Of a DNA stretch of 41,990 nt, positions 25,012-32,927 are shown piece by piece (the first letter of the stretch is position 1; every line of letters begins with the position of its first letter). This DNA comes from Kutzneria sp. 744 (lineage in GTDB: Bacteria > Actinomycetota > Actinomycetes > Mycobacteriales > Pseudonocardiaceae): NCBI RefSeq assembly GCF_000568255.1, contig NZ_KK037166.1:3379634-3421623 (forward strand), given 5' to 3'. The notes under the pieces were generated by a model. The model was not told the DNA's origin. It worked only from the letters and a program-made list of their open reading frames with translations, and searched no databases. The position numbers and the translations under genes were made by a program.

Positions 25012-26277
25012 GTGATCGGACAGCTCGGTGCGGCGCTGGTGACGACGGTGGGCCTGATAATGGCCCCGTTGAACCACGACGCAGCCTCTGTGAAGACCCC
25101 GCACACCGTGGTGATGGACGGCCACGCCCTGGCCTCCGTGAAGATCCAGCTCGTGACGGGCACCGCGTCCAAGGCGACCCGCACCGCGTACGCCGCGCTG
25201 ATCAAGGCGGCGGACGCGGACCTGAAGACCGGCCCGTGGTCGGTGACGGACAAGCCGCAGACCCCGCCCAGCGGCGACAAGCACGACTACATGAGCCAGG
25301 CCCCGTACTGGTGGGCCGGCACCAAGACGCCGGACAACCCGCAGGGCTGCCCGTACGTCAACAAGGACGGCCAGCGCAATCCCGAGGCCGACGCGATCAC
25401 CGACCACACCTACCGCATGGTGGCGTGGGACGCGATCCGCGACCTGGCGCTGGCCTGGTACTACAGCGGCGACCCGAAGTACGCGGCGCGGGCCGAGCTG
25501 GACATCCGCACGTGGTTCCTGAACCCGGCCACGGCGATGAACCCGAACCTGAACTTCGCGCAGATCATCCCGTGCAGCACCAAGATCTCCGGCACGGGCA
25601 TCATCGACTCCTCGCAGAGCCTGACCCAGGTGCTGGACGCGGTCACCGTGCTGGAGTCGGGCGCGCCGGGCTGGAAGGGCCAGGACTCCACGGGCCTGAA
25701 GGCCTGGTTCGGCAAGTTCCTGACGTGGATGCAGACCAGCCCGCAGGCCAAGCTGGAACTGGCCGCCACCAACAACCACGGCAGCTTCATCGACCAGCAG
25801 AACGCCGCGATGGCCGTCTACATCGGCAACACCAAGCTGGCCCGCAGCATTGTCGAGTCGGTGAAGCTGAACCGGATCGACAAGCAGATCAAGCCCGACG
25901 GCAGCCAGCCGCTGGAGCTGTCGCGCACGATGTCGTGGCACTACTCCAACTTCAACCTGGTGGCGCTGGGCCGGCTGGCCGAGATCGGCCACAACCTCGG
26001 CATCGACCTGTGGCACTACACCAGCCCCAGCGGCGGCAACCTGCTCAAGGCCGTGGACTTCCTGATCCCGGCGGCCGAGAAGGGCCAGAGCGTGTGGCCG
26101 TACCAGCAGATCAACGTGTTCGACCAGTCGATCGCGGTGGACATCTTCCACGCCGCGAAGGACCAGGCCGGCGACAAGGCGGCCGGCGCGGCCATCGCCA
26201 GGACGCCGGTGCCGGCCCTGGGCGACAACTGGCCGATCCGCCCCGGCGTGACCTCCCTCGACCCGCCCCTGAAGTGA
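25012..26277 (+). CDS. Secreted alginate lyase family protein (PL5-like)
   Basis: A 421-residue protein with an N-terminal signal-like segment (MIGQLGAALVTTVGLIMAPL). The body is the all-helical Alginate_lyase fold: DYMSQAPYWWAGTKTPD near residue 90, RMVAWDAIRDLALAWYYSGD near 145, the catalytic-type motif NNHGSFIDQQ with His256, and ELSRTMSWHYSNFNL with Arg305 and His310-Tyr311. In PL5 enzymes the NNH histidine, the Arg and the Tyr carry out beta-elimination; these residues are present. The natural substrate in actinomycetes is uncertain and may be another uronic-acid polymer. It is divergent from the GH92 gene across 266 bp, which suggests shared use in polysaccharide breakdown. Start GTG 25012 has a loosely placed GAGGA upstream. 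Confidence 0.88.
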   Translation: MIGQLGAALVTTVGLIMAPLNHDAASVKTPHTVVMDGHALASVKIQLVTGTASKATRTAYAALIKAADADLKTGPWSVTDKPQTPPSGDKHDYMSQAPYWWAGTKTPDNPQGCPYVNKDGQRNPEADAITDHTYRMVAWDAIRDLALAWYYSGDPKYAARAELDIRTWFLNPATAMNPNLNFAQIIPCSTKISGTGIIDSSQSLTQVLDAVTVLESGAPGWKGQDSTGLKAWFGKFLTWMQTSPQAKLELAATNNHGSFIDQQNAAMAVYIGNTKLARSIVESVKLNRIDKQIKPDGSQPLELSRTMSWHYSNFNLVALGRLAEIGHNLGIDLWHYTSPSGGNLLKAVDFLIPAAEKGQSVWPYQQINVFDQSIAVDIFHAAKDQAGDKAAGAAIARTPVPALGDNWPIRPGVTSLDPPLK

Positions 26278-26285
26278 CCCTGTGA

Positions 26286-26340
26286 TGCAGGGAAGGACGC
26301 CTTACCCGCGGTCAACGAGGGTAAGGCGTCCTTCCCTGCA
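26286..26340. terminator. Palindromic hairpin between the alginate lyase and VOC genes
   Basis: Perfect 22-bp arms (26286-26307 and 26319-26340) enclose an 11-base loop GCGGTCAACGA. The arm core GGGAAGGACGCCTTACCC is identical to that of the element at 9622-9668, 16.7 kb away. It lies between convergent genes and can end both transcripts. Confidence 0.8.
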
Positions 26341-26351
26341 TGGAGCGGCCG

Positions 26352-26762
26352 TCAGCCAAGGGGTTGGCTGAAACGGATTGCGTTGCCGAAGGGGTCGCGC
26401 AGGCCGCAGTCGATGCCGTAGTCGCGCTTGGTCGGCGCGTCGGTGAACTCGACGCCCTTGGCCAGCAGCGTCTCGTACGTCTTCTGGCAGTCCTCGGTGG
26501 TGAAGAACAGGGTGCCGGCCATGGCGCCCTTGGTGAGCAGCTCGCGCACCTGGGCCGCGGTGGCCTCGTCCATGCGGGGCGCGCCGGGGCGCTCCAGCAG
26601 GATCTCCCGGTCCTTCTGGCCCGGCACGTTGATCGTCAGCCACCGCATGAAGCCGAGGTCGGCGTCGGTGTTGACCTCCAGCCCGAGCTTGCCGACGTAG
26701 AAGTCGAGCGCCTGGTCCTGGTCGAGCACGAAGATCTGGGAAATGGTCAGCGAGTTGAACAT
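26352..26762 (-). CDS. VOC family protein (glyoxalase/bleomycin resistance fold)
   Basis: A 136-residue single-module VOC protein: SQIFVLDQDQALDFYVGKLGLEV opens the first beta-alpha-beta-beta-beta unit, and TLFFTTEDCQKTYETLLAKGVEF followed by LRDPFGNAIRF closes the second. Many such proteins bind a metal and act as dioxygenases, isomerases or drug-binding proteins; no substrate can be named. It lies 49 bp downstream of the AraC-type gene on the same strand, a frequent actinobacterial pairing in which the regulator controls the VOC gene. TAGCGT ends 7 bp before the ATG, suggesting a leaderless promoter of its own. Confidence 0.9.
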   Translation of the reverse strand: MFNSLTISQIFVLDQDQALDFYVGKLGLEVNTDADLGFMRWLTINVPGQKDREILLERPGAPRMDEATAAQVRELLTKGAMAGTLFFTTEDCQKTYETLLAKGVEFTDAPTKRDYGIDCGLRDPFGNAIRFSQPLG

Positions 26763-26811
26763 GACTCAGACGCTAGTGCCGGCCCCCGGGCGATCGCTTA
26801 TCCAAAACTGC

Positions 26812-27216
26812 TCAGTCGTGGGGCCGCATCCAGGACATGGCGAAGCAGGTGGGCACGGGTGCGAGCGGCCCGCGGGCCCGGCAGGCCGACGGGGTCTCGC
26901 CGACGATGTCCCGGAAGGTGCGGCTGAAGGTGCCGAGGCTGGTGAAGCCCACCTCCAGGCAGATGTCCGTGACGCTGCGATCGCACGAGCGGAGCAGGAA
27001 CATCGCCCGCTCCACCCGGCGCCGCTGGAGGTAGCGGTGCGGGGTCTCGCCGAAGGTGGCCCGGAAGGTGCGGATGAAGTGCGCCTCCGACACGTGCGCG
27101 ACGCGGGCCAGCGCCGGCACGTCCAGCGGCTCGGCGTAGTGCCGGTCCATGGTGTCCCGGGCCCGCAGCATGCGGCGGTTGGTGTCCTCGACGGCCCGGC
27201 TCACGGGCCTGATCAC
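26812..27216 (-). CDS. AraC-type helix-turn-helix regulator, short form
   Basis: A 134-residue protein that is almost entirely the AraC double HTH. MLRARDTMDRHYAEPLDVPALARVAHVSEAHFIRTFRATFGETPHRYLQ is represented by the motifs LDVPALARVAHVSEAHF and FGETPHRYLQRRRVERA, with the second HTH in VTDICLEVGFTSLGTFSRTF. There is no N-terminal sensor domain. The start is uncertain: GTG 27216 or GTG 27204. It is upstream of the VOC gene and divergent from the FMN reductase gene; regulation of either is plausible. Confidence 0.85.
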   Translation of the reverse strand: MIRPVSRAVEDTNRRMLRARDTMDRHYAEPLDVPALARVAHVSEAHFIRTFRATFGETPHRYLQRRRVERAMFLLRSCDRSVTDICLEVGFTSLGTFSRTFRDIVGETPSACRARGPLAPVPTCFAMSWMRPHD

Positions 27217-27270
27217 ACCACATGATGAGAACGCTTGCGGGCGGCCCGGCCGGATGAGGATGCTCGGGAC

Positions 27271-27801
27271 ATGTCCATCACCAGCGGCGTGCTCGTCGGC
27301 AACCCCCGTCCCGCCTCCCGCACCCTCAACGCGGCCCTCGCGCTGCGCGACGCCTTGCACCGTGTTGTCGGCGACGCCACGGCCGGCCCGGTCGTCGACG
27401 CCGCCGAGCTGGCGGAGCAGGTGTTCACGCCGGGCGCGACCGCAGTGAAGGCGGCCTTGGAGGCGCTGGCCGCTACGAATGTGCTCGTGGTGGCGTCGCC
27501 GACGTACAAGGCGAGCTACACCGGCCTGCTCAAGGCGGTGCTCGACCAGCTCCCCGGCGGCGCGCTCAAGGGCGTGGTGGCGGTGCCGCTCCAGGTCGCC
27601 GCGTCGGACAAGCACGCCCTGTCCGTCGACCTGCACCTGCGGCCCGTGCTCGTGGAGCTGGGCGCGACCGTGCCGGGGGCGGGCGTGTTCGTCAACGAGG
27701 CCCGGCTGACCGGCGACCAGGACACCCTGACCAAGGAGCTGGCCGAAGAGCTCGAATCCACCGGCACCGCGAACACGCTGCGGGCACTGCTGGCCAGGTG
27801 A
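27271..27801 (+). CDS. NADPH-dependent FMN reductase
   Basis: A 176-residue flavodoxin-fold reductase of the SsuE/MsuE type. The FMN phosphate loop is GNPRPASRTLN near residue 10, and VASPTYKASYTGLLKAVLDQLP near 75 is the family signature. It would reduce FMN with NADPH to supply a two-component monooxygenase. No sulfonate monooxygenase is adjacent; an MFS transporter follows after 36 bp. ATG 27271 follows GAGGATG. It is divergent from the AraC-type regulator. Confidence 0.9.
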   Translation: MSITSGVLVGNPRPASRTLNAALALRDALHRVVGDATAGPVVDAAELAEQVFTPGATAVKAALEALAATNVLVVASPTYKASYTGLLKAVLDQLPGGALKGVVAVPLQVAASDKHALSVDLHLRPVLVELGATVPGAGVFVNEARLTGDQDTLTKELAEELESTGTANTLRALLAR

Positions 27802-27837
27802 CGCACAGCGGTCGCGCCGCTGCACTAGGTTGCTCGC

Positions 27838-29154
27838 GTGTCTGTTGCGGCGAGAATGAACCGGCTGCCCATCACGCGGTCGCACCGGCTGGCCACGGTC
27901 GCGGTGGGCCTCGGCCTGTTCTTCGACATCTACGAGATCTTCCTGGCCGGCACGCTGGCCAACGTGCTGGTGGCGCAGTTCCATCTGGACAAGGCAATCC
28001 TGCCGCTGGTGCTGGCCTCGACGTTCATCGGTATGTTCGTCGGCGCGATCCTGTTGGGACGGTTGGCCGACCGGATCGGCCGCAGGCGGGCGTTCCTGCT
28101 GAGCCTGGGCATCTACTCGGTGTTCTCGCTGCTGGGCGCGTTCAGCATCGGGCCGTGGACGCTGATGGCCAGCCGCTTCTTCGCCGGCGTGGGCATCGGG
28201 GCCGAGCCCGCGGTGTCGGACGCGTACCTCGGCGACCTGCTGCCGCCGAAAAAACGGGGCCTGTACACGGGAATCGCCTACACGCTGTCGTTCCTGGGCG
28301 TGCCGGCGGTCGGTTTCCTGGCGGCCGGGCTGGTACCGCTGAACCCGGACGCATGGCGCTGGCTGTTCGTGATCGGCGCGGCCGGCGCGGTCGTCGTCTT
28401 CCTGCTGCGGACCGGGCTGCCGGAGTCGCCGCGCTGGCTGGAATCGGTGGGACGGCGCGAGGAGGCGGAGAAGATCGTCGCCCGGTTCGAGGCCGAGGCC
28501 GGCGGCGACCTGCCGGAGCCGGCAGCCGATGAGACGCCCAACACCACCGCCTCGGTCGGGGCGCTGCTGCGGCCGCCGTACCGCAGGCGCACGCTGATGA
28601 TGGCCGTGTTCCACCTGCTCCAGACGTTCGGCTACTACGGCTTCGGCACGCTGGTGCCGACGGTGCTGGCGGCCAAGGGCTATCCGATCGTGCAGTCGCT
28701 GCTGTTCAGCGGCATCACGTTCATCGGCTACCCGGTCGGGGCGGCGCTGTCGCTGCCGATCATCGAGCGGGTCGAGCGCAAGCACCTGGTGATCGCCGCC
28801 GGCCTCGGCATGGCGGTGTGCGGCCTGGCCTTCGGCTTCGCCTCGTCGGAGGCGCTGATCCTGAGTTTCGGCTTCCTGTACACGGCCGTGAGCAACGTCT
28901 TCTCCAACGCCTTCCACGTCTACCAGGCGGAGATCTTCCCGACCGGACTGCGTTCCACCGCCGCCGGCTCGACCTACGCGCTGTCCCGGCTGTCGAGCGC
29001 CGCCATGCCGTTCGTGCTGGTGCCGCTGCTGCACGCCACCAACTCGGCCGTGCTGTTCTCGGTGGTGGCCGCCGCCATGATCGTCGTGGCCTTCGACGTG
29101 GGCATGTTCGGTCCCCGCACGACCGGCCGCGACCTGGAATTGGTCAACGTCTGA
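27838..29154 (+). CDS. MFS transporter, metabolite:H+ symporter type
   Basis: A 438-residue, 12-helix transporter. The family signature GRLADRIGRRRAF follows TM2, RFFAGVGIGAEPAVSDAYL is in TM4, PESPRWL ends the first half, and YQAEIFPTGLRSTAAGS lies in the second. These place it with the sugar-porter-like metabolite symporters (aromatic acid or niacin type). GTG 27838 is preceded by TAGGTT 7 bp upstream, so the mRNA is probably leaderless and this gene has its own promoter despite following the FMN reductase gene. Substrate unknown. Confidence 0.9.
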   Translation: MSVAARMNRLPITRSHRLATVAVGLGLFFDIYEIFLAGTLANVLVAQFHLDKAILPLVLASTFIGMFVGAILLGRLADRIGRRRAFLLSLGIYSVFSLLGAFSIGPWTLMASRFFAGVGIGAEPAVSDAYLGDLLPPKKRGLYTGIAYTLSFLGVPAVGFLAAGLVPLNPDAWRWLFVIGAAGAVVVFLLRTGLPESPRWLESVGRREEAEKIVARFEAEAGGDLPEPAADETPNTTASVGALLRPPYRRRTLMMAVFHLLQTFGYYGFGTLVPTVLAAKGYPIVQSLLFSGITFIGYPVGAALSLPIIERVERKHLVIAAGLGMAVCGLAFGFASSEALILSFGFLYTAVSNVFSNAFHVYQAEIFPTGLRSTAAGSTYALSRLSSAAMPFVLVPLLHATNSAVLFSVVAAAMIVVAFDVGMFGPRTTGRDLELVNV

Positions 29155-29190
29155 GCAAACCCAAATGCCTACTCGCGCGTAGTAAGCACC

Positions 29191-30132
29191 ATGGCGCGAC
29201 TGACGGCCGGTGGCCGACTACGGCAGGCCCGGCAGAACTCGAGGCGCGCGGTCCAGCCCCTGGCCGCGCCCGCGGAGCCGCCGCGCCCCGCGCGCAAGAA
29301 GGTCGGGGCGGGCTGGCTGGTGTACGCGTTTCCGCTGGTCATCGCCCTGACGGCGATCACGGGCTTCCGCGTGCTGAAGGAGCAGCCGCCGGCCGAGCCG
29401 ACACCGACGCCGGTGGCCGCCGGCGCGTCGACGCCCGTGTCCATCGGCGAGGCCCCGCCCGGGGCCAAGTTCGCCAAGCAGCTGGCGTCGGCCCAACTGC
29501 CCGACGGCGGCCCCATTCCCGCGGTCGGCAAGGGCACCTTCCACGTCGTGCCCGGTGCCTCGGCCCAGATCGGCAAGGGCAAGCTCACGACGTACACCAT
29601 CGAGGTGGAGGACGGTTTCCAGCCGGTCGGCGGCGACGCGCTGTTCGCCGAGACCGTGCAGAACACCCTGTCCAACCCCAAGAGCTGGATCGGCGGCGGC
29701 CAGATCTCGTTGAAGCGCGTCGACTCGGGAAAGGCCGACCTGCACATCCGCCTGGCGTCGCAGCAGACCACCCGTGATCCCAAGGTGTGCGGCTTCGACA
29801 TCCCGTACGACACGTCCTGCCGCCTCGACGACAACGTCTACCTCAACGACGCCCGCTGGGAGCGCGGCGCGGTGGCGTTCCAGGGCAACATCCTGCTGTA
29901 CCAGCAGTACGCTGTGAACCACGAGGTCGGGCACTTCTTCGGCGGCAACCACCTGCCGTGCGCCGACAGCGGCGGGCTGGCGCCGGTGATGATGCAGCAG
30001 ACACTGTCCACCGCGAACAACGACCTCGCCGACCTCACCACCCAGAACCCGCAGGGCATCGTCGTGCCCCGCGACGGCAAGGTCTGCCAGCCCAATCCCT
30101 GGCCGTTCCCGGTGGCGGGCCAGGGTCAGTGA
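29191..30132 (+). CDS. DUF3152 membrane-anchored putative metalloprotease-like protein
   Basis: A 313-residue protein. A basic N-terminus (about 45 residues, RQNSRRAVQPL) precedes one membrane helix (GWLVYAFPLVIALTAITGF) and a Thr/Pro/Ala linker. The extracytoplasmic DUF3152 domain starts with GTFHVVPGASAQIGKGKLTTY. It contains CGFDIPYDTSCR and NHEVGHFFGGNHLPC, an HExGHxxGxxH-like zinc site at residues about 243-253, plus VMMQQT. The motif is as in metzincin-type peptidases, and the family is widespread in actinobacteria without known substrate. ATG 29191 lacks a strong ribosome site. It is probably monocistronic. Confidence 0.87.
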   Translation: MARLTAGGRLRQARQNSRRAVQPLAAPAEPPRPARKKVGAGWLVYAFPLVIALTAITGFRVLKEQPPAEPTPTPVAAGASTPVSIGEAPPGAKFAKQLASAQLPDGGPIPAVGKGTFHVVPGASAQIGKGKLTTYTIEVEDGFQPVGGDALFAETVQNTLSNPKSWIGGGQISLKRVDSGKADLHIRLASQQTTRDPKVCGFDIPYDTSCRLDDNVYLNDARWERGAVAFQGNILLYQQYAVNHEVGHFFGGNHLPCADSGGLAPVMMQQTLSTANNDLADLTTQNPQGIVVPRDGKVCQPNPWPFPVAGQGQ

Positions 30133-30252
30133 GGCGGGAACTGAGGTACGTTGACCGGGTCGGGAGCACCTCGCACGCCAGCGCCTCAGCCGGTGTCGGC
30201 CCCCGGCTATGTGATCGGCCGCAGCAACGGGGCCGAAGACGGGAGCGCCGAC

Positions 30253-30612
30253 ATGACGTCGGACCGCGTGCCCAGTGGTGACGGCGCCCGGATGTCCAAG
30301 GTCCACTCGGACGCCCAGCAGGCGATGCGAACCCAGCAGGCCCTGGCCGCCCGCACCGTCGCCGACCACTGCCTCGACGCCGACGACCGGGGCACCCTGC
30401 TCGAAATGCTCGGCCTCGACGACGACAGCGCCCGCGAGGACGTCTCGGCCGCGCTCACCGTCGGGCTCAACGCCTACCTTCGGGCCGTGGCCCGCGCCGT
30501 CGGCGTGCCTGCGAACATATCGAAATACAGATGGCGATGGCTTCTTGTGTGTCGACCAGCTGCCCGTCGGTTCGAACGAACGTGCTTGAGATACACTATC
30601 GGATCATGTTGA
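30253..30612 (+). pseudogene. Small hypothetical gene interrupted near its 3' end by low-GC DNA
   Basis: ATG 30253 follows GGGAG. The first 87 codons (to 30513) have typical host codon use and encode a soluble helical protein with ARTVADHCLDADDRGTLLEML and NAYLRAVARAVGVPA. After 30513 the frame enters low-GC DNA and ends at 30612 with an alien tail (NISKYRWRWLLVC...). At 31050-31059 the sequence CGTGCCGGCG nearly repeats CGTGCCTGCG (30504-30513). Joining the two gives ...AVGVPAAF followed by TGA at 31066-31068, 11 bp before a terminator. The intact gene was therefore probably 89 codons. Function is unknown. The reconstruction is inference from frame and flanking repeats. Confidence 0.6.
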
Positions 30613-31049
30613 GGTTCGCCACACGCGGCCTTAAGCACTTCGATATGCCTTGCTTTACCCTCATCGACATCCCCACAGTCCGTGCGGGATTTAAGCGGTG
30701 CATTCTACCTGTCGCTATCATATTACCTTACCACACAAGGAACCGGATGCTCGTAGACCACTCCACGACAGCCTTTGTGACGCTCCCCTTCAGGGGTAGC
30801 CCGGACCGCAGGGTCTCGAACGATAGCATACACTGCCTAGTGACGCATTCTCTTATGGTCGACTATACGATGTTTCAAATCTAAGCTATTCCTGATCAAA
30901 CTGAGCCGCCGGAGGGTGTGCATATTAAAAACAGCGAGCCTTATCGCCAATCCTGAGGAGGCTGTACTGGCCCCAGTGTAGTCTGTTACATACGGATTAC
31001 CCTGGTCCCACATTTCGTGATCAATGAGGAATCTGTGTCATAGCTACGT
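30514..31049. other. Low-GC inserted segment of about 540 bp, no recognisable content
   Basis: By hand count 260 of 506 bases (about 51%) are G or C in 30541-31046, against well over 65% on both sides; the change is abrupt at each end. Flanking 10-mers CGTGCCTGCG (30504-30513) and CGTGCCGGCG (31050-31059) match at 9 of 10. Inside I see no terminal inverted repeats, transposase, tRNA or conserved protein. A 117-codon frame at 30531-30884 has no ribosome site and no host-like codon use. Small hairpins exist (CCCCTTCAGGGG at 30785-30796; GGACC/GGTCT at about 30803-30816), as expected by chance. Candidates are a foreign insertion, a non-coding element, or an assembly or synthetic artefact. Confidence 0.75.
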
Positions 31050-31079
31050 CGTGCCGGCGGCCTTCTGACCCCGGACAGC

Positions 31080-31120
31080 ACCGCGGCCCGGTGGCTTTCG
31101 CCACCGGGCCGCGGTTTTTT
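31080..31120 (+). terminator. Strong intrinsic terminator, plus-strand orientation
   Basis: Perfect 15-bp arms ACCGCGGCCCGGTGG (31080-31094) and complement (31101-31115) with loop CTTTCG are followed by a run of six T (31115-31120). The T-run shows it serves transcripts coming from the left, that is the interrupted small gene. The stem could also stop csp transcripts from the right, but without a U-tract. Confidence 0.85.
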
Positions 31121-31134
31121 GCTGGTGTCTACGC

Positions 31135-31338
31135 TCAGACGGCGTTGACGGCCTGGGCCTGCGGGCCCTTCTGGCCCTGGCCGACCTCGAAGCGCACGCG
31201 CTGGTTCTCCTCGAGCGACTTGAAGCCGTTGCCCTGGATCTCCGAGTAGTGCACGAACAGGTCGGCGCCACCGTCGTCGGGGGAGATGAAGCCGAAGCCC
31301 TTCTCCGAGTTGAACCACTTCACGGTGCCCTCAGCCAT
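31135..31338 (-). CDS. Cold-shock protein, CspA family
   Basis: A 67-residue single-stranded nucleic acid chaperone: [20 protein letters not shown] carries RNP1 (KGFGFI) and DLFVHYSEI carries RNP2 (LFVHY). The full five-strand OB fold is present and ends [10 protein letters not shown]. It acts as an RNA chaperone in the cytosol. ATG 31338 follows GAGGAG. The 248 bp upstream to the next gene is moderately lower in GC and may hold a long 5' leader, as is common for csp genes, but I could not identify a thermosensor fold. Confidence 0.95.
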   Translation of the reverse strand: MAEGTVKWFNSEKGFGFISPDDGGADLFVHYSEIQGNGFKSLEENQRVRFEVGQGQKGPQAQAVNAV

Positions 31339-31586
31339 GGTGTCTCCTCTACAGGGTGCCTATCGGTCCGCCGCGGCTGCCACGGACCGAGCCGCTTGCG
31401 GCGGGAAGCTCTTCCTGGAGGAAAACCAATATGCCCGCAACACTTGTTTCGCGAGCGCGTGGATGAACACGAACACAAAACCAACGACCATGGATATCCA
31501 ACCACAGCCGCCGCCGCGCGCCAAACCGACACCCGCTCACGGCCGCCGCCGGCCGAAATCCGCTGGTGGCGGCGGGCAGCATGACC

Positions 31587-32285
31587 GGCATGGAGCTCTT
31601 CCGCACCGACCGCCGCGTCCGCATCTGGCTGCAGACCGTGACCCACGGGCAGCTGCTGCTGTCCGTCGCCGAGACGGGCGCGCCGACCCGCATTGACCTG
31701 CTGTTCAAGGTCGTGGAGCGGCAGTGCATCCGGTCCGAGTACGACGGCCTGGTCGTACGGCGGCCGCACGAGGACGAGGACTTCCCGCCGGACGCCTTCG
31801 TGCTGGAGTCCGGCGACATCCGGGACTACGTGTGCGCCGCCGGCTTCTTCTGGCAGGAGGACGAGGAGACCGACTTCGGCCCGGCGGTGATGGTGGCGAA
31901 GATGATGCCGCTGCCCTTCGAGCCGCCGTTCCCGGTCCGCGCGGCCTTCCCCGACTGGACGCCGACCGGCCCCACGATACCCCTCGGCGACCTGATCGAC
32001 GCCCTGTCCTCCGACACCCCCGAGCCGCCGGCCGGCTTCCGGCACCTGCACGCCGTCGTGGTGCGAATCACCCCCAGGGTCGGCCGCGAGATCACCGCCC
32101 CGGTCGCCGTCTACCTCACCCGCGGCGAGGCCGAGGCGGCGATCCTGGCCGACCTCGCCGCCAAGGCCGCCGTCATGGCCCGCGGCGCCGAGCCCGACGC
32201 CCGCATCCAGGACCGGCTCATCGCCCAGACCCTGTCCGACACCAGCATCCAGCGCTGGATCGTCCCCGTGCCGGTCCGTCTCTGA
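31587..32285 (+). CDS. Conserved hypothetical protein of about 232 residues
   Basis: The protein begins MELFRTDRRVRIWLQTVTHGQLLL and continues with RIDLLFKVVERQCIRSEYDGLVV, a pattern I recall from actinobacterial hypothetical proteins in which this N-terminal half is conserved. An acidic stretch (RRPHEDEDFPPD) and a beta-rich middle follow, then a helical C-terminus (AEAAILADLAAKAAVMARG). There is no signal peptide or membrane helix. The start could be ATG 31578 or 31587; the latter gives the usual N-terminus. It is divergent from csp. No function is known to me. Confidence 0.75.
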   Translation, partial: GMELFRTDRRVRIWLQTVTHGQLLLSVAETGAPTRIDLLFKVVERQCIRSEYDGLVVRRPHEDEDFPPDAFVLESGDIRDYVCAAGFFWQEDEETDFGPAVMVAKMMPLPFEPPFPVRAAFPDWTPTGPTIPLGDLIDALSSDTPEPPAGFRHLHAVVVRITPRVGREITAPVAVYLTRGEAEAAILADLAAKAAVMARGAEPDARIQDRLIAQTLSDTSIQRWIVPVPVRL

Positions 32286-32476
32286 GCGGCCGTGTCCTCA
32301 TTCGAGGGCATGGCGTCCGGATGTGGGATTGACTTCTGTTCACCGAGGTCGACACGACATTCGGCGGGCACGGATAATTGCATCAACGGCCCGTGGCGCT
32401 GGATCGGAGCAAATGCCGAAGCCTACGGTTCGACTTGTCCGCAACAATCGGCAGGCCTCGAACCCGGGAGTTAGCA

Positions 32477-32920
32477 GTGCAGGATCGAAGCGGTCTCACA
32501 TTGCCGGAAAACCACGCCCGTTCGCGCCGACGTCTGCTCGGCGCGGTCGGTGCGGTCGCGCTGACACTGGCCCTGTCCAGCGCGGTGACCACGGGGACGG
32601 CCACGGCGAGACCGGCGGGGTGCGCACGGTCGGCGACGTTCGACGGCACCGAAATCCAGGTCGACAACTGTGCGGGAAACGACGGCAAACACGGATGGGT
32701 CTGGATCCACACCGGCAACGCGGCCAAAATCCATTGGGCCGATGTCGACGTGACACTGGACACCGGGGTGTTCGCCACCGTTTCCGCCGATCGCAACAAG
32801 ACCAACACGGGCATCTTCGTTCAGCACATCACCAAGGCGAAGATCTGCAATTTCGTTTCGCCGCCCATCGGCTTTCCCCGGGTCCCGGTGCCGTCCTGCT
32901 CGGTCGACATTCCGTTCTAG
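32477..32920 (+). CDS. Small secreted protein of unknown function
   Basis: A 147-residue exported protein. GTG 32477 follows GGGAG at 8 bp. The N-terminus has a twin-arginine-like signal (SRRRLLGAVGAVALTLALSS) with likely cleavage after TATA. The mature part of about 100 residues has four Cys (GCARS, DNCAG, KICNF, PSCSV), probably two disulfides, and a beta-rich look (GWVWIHTGNAAKIHWADVDV). I do not recognise the family. It is convergent with the nitroreductase gene, 7 bp apart, with no hairpin between. Confidence 0.7.
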   Translation: MQDRSGLTLPENHARSRRRLLGAVGAVALTLALSSAVTTGTATARPAGCARSATFDGTEIQVDNCAGNDGKHGWVWIHTGNAAKIHWADVDVTLDTGVFATVSADRNKTNTGIFVQHITKAKICNFVSPPIGFPRVPVPSCSVDIPF

Positions 32921-32927
32921 CGCCGGA

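Noticed and set aside
26812-29034. 740-codon minus-strand frame
   Set aside because: Only its last about 134 codons (26812-27216) encode a recognisable AraC-type protein; the rest is antisense to the FMN reductase and MFS genes.
30574-30590. TTCGAAC resembling a tRNA T-loop in the low-GC segment
   Set aside because: The flanking bases do not form a T-stem and no acceptor, D or anticodon arms are present.
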